Notes under the pieces: model-generated
What the model saw: only the letters and a program-made list of their open reading frames with translations
Databases searched by the model: none
What the model was told of the DNA's origin: nothing
Assembly (NCBI RefSeq): GCF_043557345.1
Contig: NZ_JBIFFV010000005.1
Coordinates: forward strand, 1 to 64,000
From: Sulfitobacter sp043557345
GTDB lineage: Bacteria > Pseudomonadota > Alphaproteobacteria > Rhodobacterales > Rhodobacteraceae
DNA: 64,000 nucleotides
Reading direction: 5' to 3'
Translations under genes and position numbers: made by a program
Shown here: positions 7,832 through 17,836 of the stretch, piece by piece
Position numbering within the stretch: position 1 is the stretch's first letter
Layout of the letters: each line of letters starts with the position of its first letter

Positions 7832-8578
7832 CTAGCGCGCCCGCCATGCCGCGAGTGTCAGCCGTGGCAGGATCGCGAAACAACGGGCATAGCGTGGCAC
7901 CATCCGCTGCGGGTTCTGCAAGGCCCGCCAAAGCCATTCCAAAGCCAGCATCCGCATCCATTTCGGCGCGCGGCGCTGCCGCCCGGCGAGGAAGTCCAAC
8001 CCCGCTCCGATCGAGGCGAAACCCACCCCCGGCGCAATGTTGCGCGCGCGAGCGGCAAGGATCTCCTGCTTGGGCGCGCCAAGGGCCAGGAAACACAGGC
8101 GCGCGCCGCTTTGGGCGATCTCCCGCAGGGCGGTATCCGCCTCGGCACTTTCGGGGTTAAAGCCCATGGGCGGGGCGGCGATATGGCATATCTTCAGCCC
8201 CGGCAGGCGGGTCCGCAGGGCCACTGCGGCCCCTTGCAGCGCGTCTTCGTCGCTGCCGAAAAAGGCCACAGGCAGCGACTGCGCGGCGGCCAATTCGCAA
8301 AGCGGCAGGATCAGATCGGAGCCGGGCATCAGTTCGACCGGCCGGTTGGCGAGTTGCGAGAGCCAGACCACGGGGCGGCCATCGGCCACGATGAAATCCT
8401 GCGCGCGATAGGCGCCGGCGAAGCCCGCATCGCGGGGCAATTTGGTCAGATGGTCGAGGTTGAGCGTGGCAAGGGCGAATCCCTGACCCGTGGCAAAGCG
8501 CGCGCGCAGCGCCTGAAACAATGCGGCCCGCGTCGCCACATTGACCTCCACGGCGGCGGGGCCGGTGCCATACTTCAT
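7832..8578 (-). CDS. WecG/TagA/CpsF family glycosyltransferase
   Basis: A 248-aa member of the GT26 family, which transfers N-acetylmannosamine-type or glucosyl residues to lipid-linked intermediates. Diagnostic segments are LNLDHLTKL, ADGRPVVWLSQL, LMPGSDLI and LALGAPKQE. No membrane segments; action is cytoplasmic at the membrane face. I chose ATG at 8578, preceded by GGAGGG; a longer frame to 8668 has no comparable support and the extra residues do not look like the family. It is divergent from the polymerase gene, and the 210 bases between them should hold both promoters. Confidence 0.87.
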   Translation of the reverse strand: MKYGTGPAAVEVNVATRAALFQALRARFATGQGFALATLNLDHLTKLPRDAGFAGAYRAQDFIVADGRPVVWLSQLANRPVELMPGSDLILPLCELAAAQSLPVAFFGSDEDALQGAAVALRTRLPGLKICHIAAPPMGFNPESAEADTALREIAQSGARLCFLALGAPKQEILAARARNIAPGVGFASIGAGLDFLAGRQRRAPKWMRMLALEWLWRALQNPQRMVPRYARCFAILPRLTLAAWRAR

Positions 8579-8788
8579 GCCGCGCCCTCCGCCGTCACGC
8601 CGGGGATGGCAGGCGAGGGAACATAAGCTTCGTGCGCTATACCATTGATATCCTGTGCCATCTACCAATCACGCCCGCGCCAGAGTGAACCTGCCGCAAA
8701 ACTAGCGGGATGACAGGGCTGGGGCCAGATGGTATTTTCGCCCGGCCCCATCCTGCCGCGCCCCGAGGCGGCTTTCGCGAAGGACGTC

Positions 8789-10222
8789 ATGCCAAATCCC
8801 ATCGCCTATCTGATGTTGCTGATCTGGCCCTTCGTCTGCCTGGCCCTGTTTCGCAACCTGCCGCTTCAGCGGGCGCTGATCTGGTCGATCCTTGGCGGCT
8901 ATCTGTTCCTGCCCCCGCTGGCGGAGTTCAACCTGCCGCTGGTGCCGGGTCTCGATAAAGTGTCGATCCCGAACCTGAGCGTCTTGCTGATCATCTGGCT
9001 GGGCACGCAGGAGAAATTACAGCTTTGGCCCGCCTCGCGTCTGGCCGGGCTTTTGGTGCTGGGGCTGGTCTTTTCGGCGGTGCCCACGGTGCTGACCAAT
9101 GGCGATCCGATCCTGTTTCAGTCGATCCGCGGCTTTGAGCCGATCCTTTTCCCCATCGACACGCTGCCGGGGCTTTCGATCCGTGACATCGGGTCGGTGC
9201 TGATCGGGCAAGTGCTGATGCTGGTGCCCTTCCTGCTGGCGCGGCAGTTCCTTGCGGATGAAAAGGGGCTTCGGGAATTGCTCTTGGCCTTCATGCTGGG
9301 CGGGCTGATCTACTCTGTGCCATCGCTGTTCGAGATCCGTTTTTCACCGCAGCTCAACACATGGATTTACGGGTTCTTCCAACACTCCTTCGAGCAGATG
9401 ATGCGCGATGGCGGCTTTCGCCCCATCGTGTTTTTGCCCCATGCGCTGTGGCTGGCGCTGTTCATCTGTATCGCGCTGCTGTCGGCGGTGGCGCTGGCGC
9501 GGCAGACCCCGGTGATCGACCGTTGGAAAATGCTCTTGCTGGCGGGCTATCTCGCCGTGGTTCTGCTGCTGTGCAAGAGCCTTGCCTCGCAGGCCTATGC
9601 GCTGCTTCTGGTGCCGATGGTTCTGCTGGCCCCGGCGCGGTGGCAAATTCGTCTGGCGGTGGTCTTTGCCGTCGTGGCGGTGATCTATCCGATGCTGCGC
9701 AACGCCGGTCTGGTGCCGCTCGACGCGATCCTCGCTCAGGCCGAGGCGATCAGCGCGGACCGGGCGCAATCGCTTGGCTACCGCTTCATGAACGAAGAGC
9801 AACTGCTGGCGCGGGCCGCCGAGAAACCGTGGTTCGGCTGGGGCGGATGGGGGCGCAACCTGATCCGCGATGCGACGAACGGCAATATCCTGTCGATTCC
9901 CGATGGCCGCTGGATCATCGTTTTCGGCACGTTCGGCTGGCTGGGCTACCTATGCGAAATGGGCCTTCTGGCGCTGCCGATTTTCCTCGTGGGGCTGCAT
10001 CTCTACCGGATGGGCGATGCGAGCCTATCCCCATGGCTTCCACCACTCCTTTTGATCCTTGGGATTACCATGATGGACATGTTGCTCAATGCCACGCTGA
10101 CGCCGCTTACTTGGCTCACGGCTGGGGCGATCCTTGGCCATGCCGAAGGGTTGGCGGCGGCGCGCAAGGGGCGGAACAGGATGGACGCCCCCGCGTTGAA
10201 CGCAAAGCGGACGGTTTTCTAA
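8789..10222 (+). CDS. O-antigen polymerase/ligase-like membrane protein (Wzy candidate)
   Basis: A 477-aa polytopic membrane protein with roughly ten to twelve hydrophobic segments and a large loop around residues 300-370 containing GWGGWGRNLIRD, as in O-antigen ligase/polymerase families. In a Wzx/Wzy pathway it would polymerise flipped repeat units in the periplasm. The ATG at 8789 follows a GAAGGA site. The sequence is too diverged to separate polymerase from ligase; its place in a locus with flippase, Wzz and initiating transferase favours polymerase. The PKS gene starts 169 bases downstream on the same strand. An inverted repeat (CGGTTT/AAACCG) overlaps its stop. Confidence 0.78.
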   Translation: MPNPIAYLMLLIWPFVCLALFRNLPLQRALIWSILGGYLFLPPLAEFNLPLVPGLDKVSIPNLSVLLIIWLGTQEKLQLWPASRLAGLLVLGLVFSAVPTVLTNGDPILFQSIRGFEPILFPIDTLPGLSIRDIGSVLIGQVLMLVPFLLARQFLADEKGLRELLLAFMLGGLIYSVPSLFEIRFSPQLNTWIYGFFQHSFEQMMRDGGFRPIVFLPHALWLALFICIALLSAVALARQTPVIDRWKMLLLAGYLAVVLLLCKSLASQAYALLLVPMVLLAPARWQIRLAVVFAVVAVIYPMLRNAGLVPLDAILAQAEAISADRAQSLGYRFMNEEQLLARAAEKPWFGWGGWGRNLIRDATNGNILSIPDGRWIIVFGTFGWLGYLCEMGLLALPIFLVGLHLYRMGDASLSPWLPPLLLILGITMMDMLLNATLTPLTWLTAGAILGHAEGLAAARKGRNRMDAPALNAKRTVF

Positions 10223-10359
10223 ACCGCGTCCCGTTCACGGCGCTGTGAAGCGATTTAGCGGGAAAGTATCCTCGGGGCACTTTCTCGGCTCATTTTCGCC
10301 AGATTTGCCTGTTGTATGCTTCACCCGAAGCTTAAATTGAACCTCGAAGGCGCCGCACA

Positions 10360-10395
10360 ATGGCCAAGCGGGCGGTGGGACATGTGTCGCAATGA
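10360..10395 (+). other. Possible 11-codon upstream reading frame coupled to the PKS start
   Basis: ATG at 10360 opens an 11-codon frame (MAKRAVGHVSQ) whose TGA overlaps the PKS ATG as ATGA. GAAGG lies 9 bases before its start. The PKS itself has only GGTGGGA, inside this frame, as a ribosome site. The arrangement is that of a coupling or leader peptide, but the frame is short enough to arise by chance. Confidence 0.3.
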
Positions 10396-13300
10396 ATAGC
10401 ACGGACAACACTCTTTCGCGCGGTGACATCGCCATCGTCGGCATGTCGGTGACGGTGCCCGGCGCCGAAGGGATCGATGCCTATTGGGCGAACCTGCGCG
10501 AGGGGGTGAGCGCGCTCAAGCGCCGCGACGCGGCAGAGCTGCGCGCCGCCGGAGAGAGCGCCGAGCGGATGGCCCGGCCAAACTATGTGCCCGTCACCGC
10601 CGATATGCCCGGCTTTGACATGTTCGATGCGGAGTTCTTTGGCTTTTCGCCAAAAGACGCCGCCATCCTTGACCCGCAGCACCGCAAGTTTCTTGAGGTC
10701 GCATGGGAGGCGATGGAGCAGGCGGGGCATATGCCCGATAGCCTCTCCGGCCCGGTGGGCGTCTATGCTGGCTGCGGCATGGGGAGCTATTTCTATTTCA
10801 ACATCTGCTCGAACCCGGACCTCGTCGACGATGTGGGCATGTTCCTGCTGCGCCATACCGGGAACGACAAGGATTTCCTGTCGACCCGGGTGAGCCATGT
10901 GCTTGACCTCAAAGGCCCGTCGATCAACCTGCAAACCGCCTGTTCGACCTCGCTGGTGGCGATCCACTACGCGGCCCAAGCGCTGCGCGCGGGGGAGATC
11001 GACATGGCGCTGGCGGGCGGGGTGACGATCGAACTGCCGCAGGGGCGCGGCTATGAGTTCAAGGAAAACGAGATCCTCTCGCCCGATGGCGAATGCCATG
11101 CCTTCGACCACCGCGCGCAGGGCACCGTCTTTGGCTCCGGCGCAGGCGCCGTTGCGCTGCGGCGGTTGGAGGATGCTGTCGCGGATGGCGACCACATCTG
11201 GGCGGTGATCAAAGGTTCGGCGGTGAACAACGACGGTGCGGCAAAGGCGGGCTATCTGGCACCTTCGGTGGACGGGCAGACCGCCGCCATCGCCCGCGCG
11301 CTGGATGATGCGGGCGTCGCGGCGCAGAGCATCGGCATGGTCGAATGCCACGGCACCGGTACCTATCTGGGCGACCCGATCGAGGTGGCGGCGCTGACCC
11401 AGGCCTACCGCGCCGAGACGCAGGCACAGGACTTCTGCCGCATCGGGTCGGTCAAGACAAACATCGGCCATCTCGACACCGCGGCGGGGGTCGCGGGGCT
11501 GGCCAAGGCGGCGCTGTCGCTGCACCACCAGCAGATCCCGCCCTCGCTGGGCTATGAGGCACCGAACCCCGCGATCCCTTTTGATGGCTCGCCCTTCCGC
11601 GTCAATGACCGGCTCTACGACTGGCCCGGCCAAAGCACCCCCCGCCGCGCTGCTGTCAATGCGCTTGGCGTGGGCGGCACCAATGCGCATATGATCTTGG
11701 AAGAGGCCCCCGCCCGCGCGGCCTCGGAAGACAGCGATTTCCCTTTCCATGTGCTCTGCCTCTCGGGGCGCAGCAAAGCGGCCTTGGACGCCAATAGCGC
11801 CGCGCTTGCGGCACATCTGCGCGCCCATCCCGAACAGCCCTTGGCCGACGTGGCATTCACCCTGAAAGAGGGCCGTCGCGGCTTCGACAAACGCCGTGTC
11901 TTGGTGGCCGAAAGCCATGCGGAGGCCGCGGCTCTGCTGGAGGCGGGCGACAGCCGCCGTGTCTTTACCCATGACCACCTCGGCCCCGACCCCGAGGTTG
12001 TCTTCATGTTCCCGGGCGGCGGCGCGCAATATGCCGATATGGCCCGCGATCTTTACGAGACCGAGCCGGTCTTTGCCGAATGGATGGACCGGGGGCTGGC
12101 CCATCTGGCCCCGCAACTCGACTACGACATTCGCGCGGTCTGGCTGCCGGAGCCTGAGGACCGCGCGGCAGCCGAAGCCAAGCTGAAGCGCCCTTCGGTC
12201 CAATTGCCGCTGATCATGATCGTCGAATATGCGCTGGCGCAGCTTTGGCTGTCTTGGGGCGTGAAACCCGCCGCGATGGTCGGGCATTCCATGGGCGAGA
12301 ATGTCGCCGCCTGTCTTGCCGGGGTGATGGGTTTCGAAGACTGTATCGACCTTGTTCTGCTGCGCGGGCAGTTGTTTGACGAGGTGCCATCGGGCGGGAT
12401 GATCAGCATCGCCGCGCCGCTGGACCGGATCACGCCGCTTTTGGGCGAGGGGCTTGATATCGCCAGTGTGAACGGGCCGGAACTGATCGCCGTCTCCGGC
12501 CCCGAAGACGCGCTAGAGGCGCTGCAAAAGCGGCTCGGCGCCGCGGGTCTCGACCATCAGCGCATCGCCATCGACATCGCCGCGCACAGCCGGATGTTGG
12601 ATCCGATCCTCGACCGTTACCGCGCCTTTCTCGGTAAGCTCGATCTGCGCGCGCCGCAGATGCCTTTCTTGTCGAACCGCAGTGGCGAGGTGATCACGGC
12701 GCAGATGGCGACGGACCCCGACTATTGGGTCGACCAGCTGCGCCACACGGTGAATTTCGTCGATTGCATCAACACTCTGAGCCGCGATGCGCCGCGGGTT
12801 TTCCTTGAGGTCGGGCCGGGCAAGGCGCTTTCCGCCTTGGCGCAGATGCACGCGGATGTGGCCCCGGGGCAGGTGATGTCTTCGCTGCGCCACCCCGAGC
12901 AAGAGATCGCGGATGATGCCTATTTCCTCGGGGTGATCGGGCGGCTCTGGGCCTGCGGGGTCGAGGCCGATTGGGCGCAGATCTGGGGCGAGGCACGGCG
13001 CAACCGCGTGGTGCTGCCGACCTATCAATTCCAACGCGCGCGCTATTTCATCGAGCCGGGTGAGGCGGCGGCGCGCCCTGCCGAACAACCGCTCCAGCGG
13101 CTGGAGGATATCGGCGACTGGGGCGCGCTGCCGCATTGGCAGCCGCGCTATGCCGAACGGGATTTGGACCTCTCCGGCCCGCTGAACTGGCTTGTCTTTG
13201 CCGATACGGCGGGCCTGGGGGCCGAAGCCGCGGCACGGTTGCGGGCCGAAGGGCACCGGGTGGTGGAGGTCACGGCGGGGGATACCTTTGACCGCGTCAG

Positions 13301-16300
13301 TGCCGATCATTTCACGCTTGCCGCCGAACAGGGGCGGTCGGGCTATGATCAGTTGATCGCAGCGTTTGAGGCCGATGGGCAGAGGCCCGACCGGATCGCG
13401 CATTTCTGGCTGACCGATGATCAGGCCGCCCCGCGCCCCGGCTCCAGCCGATTTGACCGCAATGTCGAACAGGGGTTTTGGAGCCTGACATGGCTCGCCC
13501 AATCCTTGGCCGAGGCCGAGAACCCCGCGCCTCTGCACCTCAGCGTCTTCACCACCGGCGCGGCGCAGCTGGCAGAGGAGCGGCTGGCCTATCCAGAAAA
13601 AGCGCTGATTTCCGGCCCCGTCGGGGTCATGGCGCGCGAGGTGCCGGGGCTGACGGCGGCTCAGATCGACCTGCCAGAGGCCGCGCCTGCGGCCCCTTCG
13701 GGATGGTTCGCGAAACCGGCGGCGCCCGCGCCGGTGATCGACCCTGCGGACCTCATCGAAGAGCTTTTGGCGGCCCCTGCCAACCTCCAAGTCGCTCACC
13801 GTGCTGGCCGCCGCTATGAGCTGGGCTACCGCGCCGCCGCGCTGCCCGAGACCGATCTGCCGGGCTGGAAACCGCAGGGGAGCTACCTGATCACCGGCGG
13901 TTTCGGCGGCATCGGCCTGACCCTTGCGGCGGATATTCTGGAGACGCCCGGCACCTGCGTGATCCTGCTAAGCCGCGCGGCCCTCCCGATGCGCCATGAA
14001 TGGGACGGCTACCTTGCCAGCCATGGCCCGGCGGATGCCACGGCCCGCCGCCTGCGGGCTGTCTTGCGGCTTGAGGCCAAGGCGGCGCAATCGGGCGGGG
14101 CGGTCGAGGTGGCCCGCGCGGATGTCGCCAACCTTGCGCAGATGCGCCGGGTGGTCGACGACCTGAGCGCCCGCCATGGCGGGCTGACGGGGGTGATCCA
14201 TGCCGCGGGGGTGCTGGACGACGCGCCGCTTTTGGCCAAGACGGATGCGGATATCGACGCCGTGCTTGCGCCCAAGGTGCAGGGGCTGCAGGTCTTGGAT
14301 CAATTGCTGCCCGATGGCACGCTCGACCTCATGGTGCTCTTTTCCTCGACCTCTACCGCGACCCGCGCGGCGGGGCAGGTGGATTATGTCGCGGCCAATG
14401 CCTGGCTCAATGCCTTTGCGCAATCGCGGCGCGGCGGGAAGACCCGCGTGGTGGCGGTGAACTGGGGCGCTTGGGCCGATGTCGGCATGGCAGCAGAGAG
14501 CCTTGGCGGAGGTGGCGGTGCCGTGGCGCTGCCCGCCCGCCCGATCAAGGCGGCGCTCTTGGAAACCGCCGGTTCAGGCCATAGCGGTGCGCCCGAATTC
14601 ACGACCGAGATTGCAGCCTCACATTGGCTGCTCGACCAACACCGCACCTTGGATGGCCGCGCGATCATGCCCGGCACGGGCTATATTGAGCTTTTGGCCG
14701 AAGCAGCGGCGGCGCAGGGGCTGGACGGCTTTACCCTGCAAGACCTCTACTTCCTGCGCCCCCTGCCGCTGGCCGATGGGGCGCGGCGCAGGATCAAGAT
14801 TACCCTGACCCCGGAGGGCAAAGGTTTCGCCGCCGAGTTGCGCAGCGCCTGTGTGGTGGACGGCAAGCCCGCGTGGCAGTTGCATGTCCAAGCGCGGCTG
14901 TCTCCGGCGGGCGGCAGGGCCGAACCGCTTGACCTCGCGGCCATCGCCGCCCGTTGCGAGGAGGTGGCCGAGGCCGCCGCCGGGAGCCATCTGCCTGCCG
15001 TTCAAGAGGCGCATTTGAAATTCGGCCCGCGCTGGCATGTGCTGCAACGCACCGCCCTCGGGCCGGGTGAGGGCATCGCCACATTGCACCTGCCCGCGGC
15101 CGCGCAGGACGATCTGACCCACGGCTACCTGATGCACCCCGGTCTGATGGACATCGCCACCGGCTGGGCCATGGCGCTGATCCCCGGCTATGCCGCGCGC
15201 CACCTCTGGGTGCCGCTGTCTTATGGGCAGATCACGCTGCACGCCCCGCTGCCAGCCGAGGTCCGCTCGCATGTCCGGCTGGCCGAGGGCACGGGGGCCG
15301 AGGGTTTGGCCCGTTTCGACATCACGATCACCGATCCGCAGGGCATTGTTCTGGTCGAGGTCCGCGATTTCGCGATGAAGCGGCTCGAAGGGGCCTTTGC
15401 CGAGGTGCCTCCGCCCGACGCCCGCGAAGTGATCTTTGAGGATGCCGACAGCAGCGAAAGCCTCAGCCCCGCCGAGGAGCGTCTGGCCCGTCTGGTGCGC
15501 CAAGGCATCCGCGCGCAGGAGGGGCCAGAGGCCCTGCGCCGTGCGCTGGCGCTGGAGGCACCGCAGGTCATGGTTTCCTCGCTGCCTCTGCAAGGGCTGA
15601 TTGCGCAGGCCGATGCGCCGCTGACCGATGGCACAGCCCAAGGGCAGAGCTTTGAGCGGCCCGATCTCGACGGCTCCTTCGTGGCGCCGCGCAATGGGAT
15701 TGAAGAGCGGTTGGCCGAGATTTGGTCGAACCTTTTGGGCGTCAGCCCCGTGGGGGGAGAGGACAGTTTCTTTGATCTCGGCGGCCATTCCCTGATCGCG
15801 GTGCGCCTCTTCGCGGCGGTCAAACGGGAGTTCAAGGTGGAGTTCCCGATCTCCGTCCTCTTTGAGGCACCGACCATCGCCAAATGCGCGGCGCTGATCG
15901 CGGCGGAGCGGGGGGATTTGGCGCAGGCGGAGGCGGCTCAGACGGCGGCGGCCACCCCTCAGCAACGCTTTGACTACCTCGTGCCGCTCAACCAATCCTC
16001 GCAAGACGCGACACCGCTCTTCGTGGTCGCGGGGATGTTTGGCAATGTGTTGAACCTGCGCCACCTTGCCTTGCCGTTCAGCAGTGAGCGCCCGGTCTAT
16101 GGGGTGCAGGCCCGTGGGCTGATCGGGGACGCGGCCCCCCATGAAGAGGTGCAAGCCGCCGCGGCGGATTACATCGCCGAAATCCGCGCGTTGCAGCCCC
16201 AAGGGCCCTATCTGCTGGCCGGATACTCCGGCGGTGGGATCACCGCCTATGAGATGGCGCAGCAGTTGAAGGCGGCGGGGCAGGAGGTGGCCGTCCTGGC

Positions 16301-16829
16301 GATGCTCGACACGCCGTTGCCCGTGCGCCCGTCGCTCAGCAAGATCGACAAGGCACATATCAAACTGGCTGAACTGCGGCGCAAAGGCCCGGCCTATCTG
16401 CTGGAATGGGCGCGCAACCGCTGGGCTTGGGAGCGTGCGCGGCGCCGGGCGCCGCAAGACACCGGCGGCGAGGGCGAGGGGGTGTCCTTCAACAGTTTGC
16501 GCATTCAGGCGGCGTTCCTCCGCGCGGTGGGGCAGTATGAAACGCCGCAATGGGACGGGCCGATGACCCTCTTCCGCCCGCCGCTGGATCGGCATTGGGC
16601 GGTGTCTGACGGGCAGTATGTCACCGCGGAAAAGGAATATGTCTATGAGGACAACCAGTGGCGGCAATACGCGCCGCGCCTGCAGGTGATCGAAGTGCCG
16701 GGCGATCATGTCAGCATGGTGCTGGCCCCGAATGTGACCGTGCTGGCCCAAGAACTGGCCGAGGTGATCGCGGCGGCCCTGCCCGCAGGCGCAGGCCACG
16801 ACAGCACCCAAGCCACGGCGGCGGAATGA
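10392..16829 (+). CDS. Type I polyketide synthase, KS-AT-KR-DH-ACP-TE
   Basis: A 2145-aa single-module polyketide synthase. Ketosynthase (about 12-440): C184 in TACSTSL, H320 in HGTGT and H360 in NIGHLD form the intact triad. Acyltransferase (about 530-890): S633 in GHSMGE and H732; the extender-specificity region reads AAHS, neither the usual malonyl nor methylmalonyl signature. A structural half of the ketoreductase follows, then the catalytic half with TGGFGGIG at 1168 and Y1332. A double-hotdog dehydratase has H1411 and D1587. ACP carries S1800 in GGHSL. Thioesterase has S1946 (GYSGGG), D1973 and H2106. No enoylreductase or methyltransferase is seen. The order KR before DH differs from the common DH-KR. 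It overlaps the next gene (ATGA) and lies in the exopolysaccharide locus with its own phosphopantetheinyl transferase. Product unknown. Confidence 0.95.
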   Translation: MNSTDNTLSRGDIAIVGMSVTVPGAEGIDAYWANLREGVSALKRRDAAELRAAGESAERMARPNYVPVTADMPGFDMFDAEFFGFSPKDAAILDPQHRKFLEVAWEAMEQAGHMPDSLSGPVGVYAGCGMGSYFYFNICSNPDLVDDVGMFLLRHTGNDKDFLSTRVSHVLDLKGPSINLQTACSTSLVAIHYAAQALRAGEIDMALAGGVTIELPQGRGYEFKENEILSPDGECHAFDHRAQGTVFGSGAGAVALRRLEDAVADGDHIWAVIKGSAVNNDGAAKAGYLAPSVDGQTAAIARALDDAGVAAQSIGMVECHGTGTYLGDPIEVAALTQAYRAETQAQDFCRIGSVKTNIGHLDTAAGVAGLAKAALSLHHQQIPPSLGYEAPNPAIPFDGSPFRVNDRLYDWPGQSTPRRAAVNALGVGGTNAHMILEEAPARAASEDSDFPFHVLCLSGRSKAALDANSAALAAHLRAHPEQPLADVAFTLKEGRRGFDKRRVLVAESHAEAAALLEAGDSRRVFTHDHLGPDPEVVFMFPGGGAQYADMARDLYETEPVFAEWMDRGLAHLAPQLDYDIRAVWLPEPEDRAAAEAKLKRPSVQLPLIMIVEYALAQLWLSWGVKPAAMVGHSMGENVAACLAGVMGFEDCIDLVLLRGQLFDEVPSGGMISIAAPLDRITPLLGEGLDIASVNGPELIAVSGPEDALEALQKRLGAAGLDHQRIAIDIAAHSRMLDPILDRYRAFLGKLDLRAPQMPFLSNRSGEVITAQMATDPDYWVDQLRHTVNFVDCINTLSRDAPRVFLEVGPGKALSALAQMHADVAPGQVMSSLRHPEQEIADDAYFLGVIGRLWACGVEADWAQIWGEARRNRVVLPTYQFQRARYFIEPGEAAARPAEQPLQRLEDIGDWGALPHWQPRYAERDLDLSGPLNWLVFADTAGLGAEAAARLRAEGHRVVEVTAGDTFDRVSADHFTLAAEQGRSGYDQLIAAFEADGQRPDRIAHFWLTDDQAAPRPGSSRFDRNVEQGFWSLTWLAQSLAEAENPAPLHLSVFTTGAAQLAEERLAYPEKALISGPVGVMAREVPGLTAAQIDLPEAAPAAPSGWFAKPAAPAPVIDPADLIEELLAAPANLQVAHRAGRRYELGYRAAALPETDLPGWKPQGSYLITGGFGGIGLTLAADILETPGTCVILLSRAALPMRHEWDGYLASHGPADATARRLRAVLRLEAKAAQSGGAVEVARADVANLAQMRRVVDDLSARHGGLTGVIHAAGVLDDAPLLAKTDADIDAVLAPKVQGLQVLDQLLPDGTLDLMVLFSSTSTATRAAGQVDYVAANAWLNAFAQSRRGGKTRVVAVNWGAWADVGMAAESLGGGGGAVALPARPIKAALLETAGSGHSGAPEFTTEIAASHWLLDQHRTLDGRAIMPGTGYIELLAEAAAAQGLDGFTLQDLYFLRPLPLADGARRRIKITLTPEGKGFAAELRSACVVDGKPAWQLHVQARLSPAGGRAEPLDLAAIAARCEEVAEAAAGSHLPAVQEAHLKFGPRWHVLQRTALGPGEGIATLHLPAAAQDDLTHGYLMHPGLMDIATGWAMALIPGYAARHLWVPLSYGQITLHAPLPAEVRSHVRLAEGTGAEGLARFDITITDPQGIVLVEVRDFAMKRLEGAFAEVPPPDAREVIFEDADSSESLSPAEERLARLVRQGIRAQEGPEALRRALALEAPQVMVSSLPLQGLIAQADAPLTDGTAQGQSFERPDLDGSFVAPRNGIEERLAEIWSNLLGVSPVGGEDSFFDLGGHSLIAVRLFAAVKREFKVEFPISVLFEAPTIAKCAALIAAERGDLAQAEAAQTAAATPQQRFDYLVPLNQSSQDATPLFVVAGMFGNVLNLRHLALPFSSERPVYGVQARGLIGDAAPHEEVQAAAADYIAEIRALQPQGPYLLAGYSGGGITAYEMAQQLKAAGQEVAVLAMLDTPLPVRPSLSKIDKAHIKLAELRRKGPAYLLEWARNRWAWERARRRAPQDTGGEGEGVSFNSLRIQAAFLRAVGQYETPQWDGPMTLFRPPLDRHWAVSDGQYVTAEKEYVYEDNQWRQYAPRLQVIEVPGDHVSMVLAPNVTVLAQELAEVIAAALPAGAGHDSTQATAAE

Positions 16830-17836
16830 TGCAGCGACCGCCCCGCCTTCTCGTCGTCATCCTCAATTACCGCACCGCAGAGATGACCCTGCGCGCGGCC
16901 GAGGCCGCTTTGGCCGATATGCCCGATGCGGGGGCCGAATTGGTGATCGTCGATAACGATAGCGGCGACGGCTCTGCCGCGCTTCTGGCGCAGGAGATCG
17001 CCGCGCGGGGCTGGGATGCGGGCAACCGGGTGCGGCTGATCGCATCGCCCCGCAACGGCGGCTTTGGCGCGGGCAACAACCTTGCCATGCGGGCGGGGAT
17101 GTCCGACGGGGCCGCGCCGGATTTCGTGCATGTGGTGAACTCGGATGCCTTTCTCGACCGCGGCTGTATCGGGGCGCTGCTGGATCATCTGCAAAACCAC
17201 CCCCGCGCCGGATTGGCCGGAAGCCATGTGCGCGGGGAGGATGACATGCCCCATGCCACGGCCTTTCGTTTCCCCTCAGCCGCCGGAGAGTTGGAGGCCG
17301 CCGCGCGCTTTGGCCCGCTGACGCAGCTGCTCTCTGCCTCGGTCGTGGCGCCACCCTTGCCCGCACAGGCGGCGCAGGTCGATTGGGTGGCCGGGGCCAG
17401 TGTCATGATGCGGTGGGACATGCTGGCTGAGATCGGCCTCTTCGACGAAGCCTATTTCCTCTATTACGAAGAAACTGACCTTTGCCTGCGGGCCGCGCGG
17501 GCGGGCTGGGATTGCTGGTATGTGCCGCAGGCGCGCTGCGTGCATGTCGGCTCGGTCTCGACCGGGATGAAGGAATGGCGGCGGATGCCGCGCTATTGGT
17601 TTGACAGCCGCCACCGCTATTTCGCCAAGAACCATGGCCGCGCCTATGCCGCACTGGCCACCCTCGCGCGGCTTACCGGGGGCGGCTTGCACCATCTGCG
17701 CAGCCTGCTCACCGGGCGCCGCCCGGAAGACGCGCCGGGTTTCTATCGCGACCTTGCGGCCCATGCGCTCACCGCGCGGCGCGCGGCCCCCGCCGTTCAA
17801 GACCCAAGCCGTAGCCCCGCCACGGAGGACCGTTGA
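16826..17836 (+). CDS. Family 2 glycosyltransferase (rhamnosyltransferase-like) between PKS and NRPS
   Basis: A 336-aa GT-A glycosyltransferase. It opens RLLVVILNYRTAEMT, has VIVDNDSGDGS, the NSDAFLD acidic motif, and GLFDEAYFLYYEETDLCLRA, the catalytic-base region typical of WbbL/rhamnosyltransferase-type enzymes. No membrane segment is obvious. Its ATG overlaps the PKS stop (ATGA), and its stop overlaps the NRPS start (TGATG), so a sugar-transfer step is wedged translationally between PKS and NRPS. This suggests the polyketide or peptide product is glycosylated or is attached to a glycan. Confidence 0.88.
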   Translation: MMQRPPRLLVVILNYRTAEMTLRAAEAALADMPDAGAELVIVDNDSGDGSAALLAQEIAARGWDAGNRVRLIASPRNGGFGAGNNLAMRAGMSDGAAPDFVHVVNSDAFLDRGCIGALLDHLQNHPRAGLAGSHVRGEDDMPHATAFRFPSAAGELEAAARFGPLTQLLSASVVAPPLPAQAAQVDWVAGASVMMRWDMLAEIGLFDEAYFLYYEETDLCLRAARAGWDCWYVPQARCVHVGSVSTGMKEWRRMPRYWFDSRHRYFAKNHGRAYAALATLARLTGGGLHHLRSLLTGRRPEDAPGFYRDLAAHALTARRAAPAVQDPSRSPATEDR

